6,255 bases of DNA, taken from positions 7,123 through 13,377 of the forward strand of contig DHIR01000018.1 in the NCBI GenBank assembly GCA_002403905.1, in the 5' to 3' direction. Source of the DNA: Mucilaginibacter sp. UBA4741 (GTDB lineage Bacteria > Bacteroidota > Bacteroidia > Sphingobacteriales > Sphingobacteriaceae). How positions within the stretch are numbered: position 1 is the first letter of the stretch; each line of letters begins with the position of its first letter. The notes beneath the pieces are model-generated. The model saw only the letters and a program-made list of their open reading frames with translations, searched no databases and was not told the origin of the DNA. Shown piece after piece: positions 6,241 to 6,255 of the stretch. The position numbers and the translations under genes are program-made.

Positions 6241-6255
6241 GTTGTGCGATTAAAA

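Overview
The window looks like a chromosomal segment of a Bacteroidota bacterium, most likely a Sphingobacteriaceae member of the Mucilaginibacter/Pedobacter type. This rests on low-to-moderate G+C, AT-rich starts without Shine-Dalgarno sequences, a TAnnTTTG-type -7 promoter element, DUF4397 lipoproteins, and a membrane-anchored MutS-like ATPase of a kind I know from this group. The genus is inference; the phylum is fairly secure.

Layout. Bases 1-163 are a non-coding leader. It holds a 14-bp AT-rich direct repeat (two overlapping copies, a third about 90 bp away) around a GC-rich imperfect inverted repeat at 56-130. Four plus-strand genes follow: dnaN (DNA polymerase III beta clamp, 164-1288) with its own intrinsic terminator (1321-1347); two adjacent, probably co-translated DUF4397 lipoproteins (1406-2083 and 2083-2799, sharing one base); and a DedA-family membrane protein (2843-3481, TTG start) behind its own candidate promoter. 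Two minus-strand genes converge on them: a secreted zinc-dependent phospholipase C/P1-nuclease-fold enzyme (3599-4561) and, upstream of it, a membrane-anchored MutS-like ATPase (about 4600-6240). The 117-bp gap between the two converging blocks is almost filled by three copies of a REP-like hairpin, two direct and one inverted.

How the genes relate. They do not form one pathway. dnaN is replication housekeeping. The DUF4397 pair are presumably outer-membrane or periplasmic lipoproteins of unknown role. DedA proteins are inner-membrane lipid-carrier transporters. The phospholipase-like enzyme is exported. The MutS-like protein has an intact C-terminal ATPase, but its gene is interrupted.

The main irregularities are: (1) the MutS-like gene has an in-frame TAA at 5965-5967 inside an otherwise continuous reading frame and shows no ordinary start codon at its 5' end, so it looks like a decaying pseudogene or a sequence error; (2) the REP-like cluster carries paired base changes that preserve the hairpin; (3) the inverted repeat in the dnaN leader is flanked by direct repeats, as if inserted. 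I see no defence system, integrase, CRISPR array, rRNA or tRNA, and no evidence of a wholly new multi-gene system.
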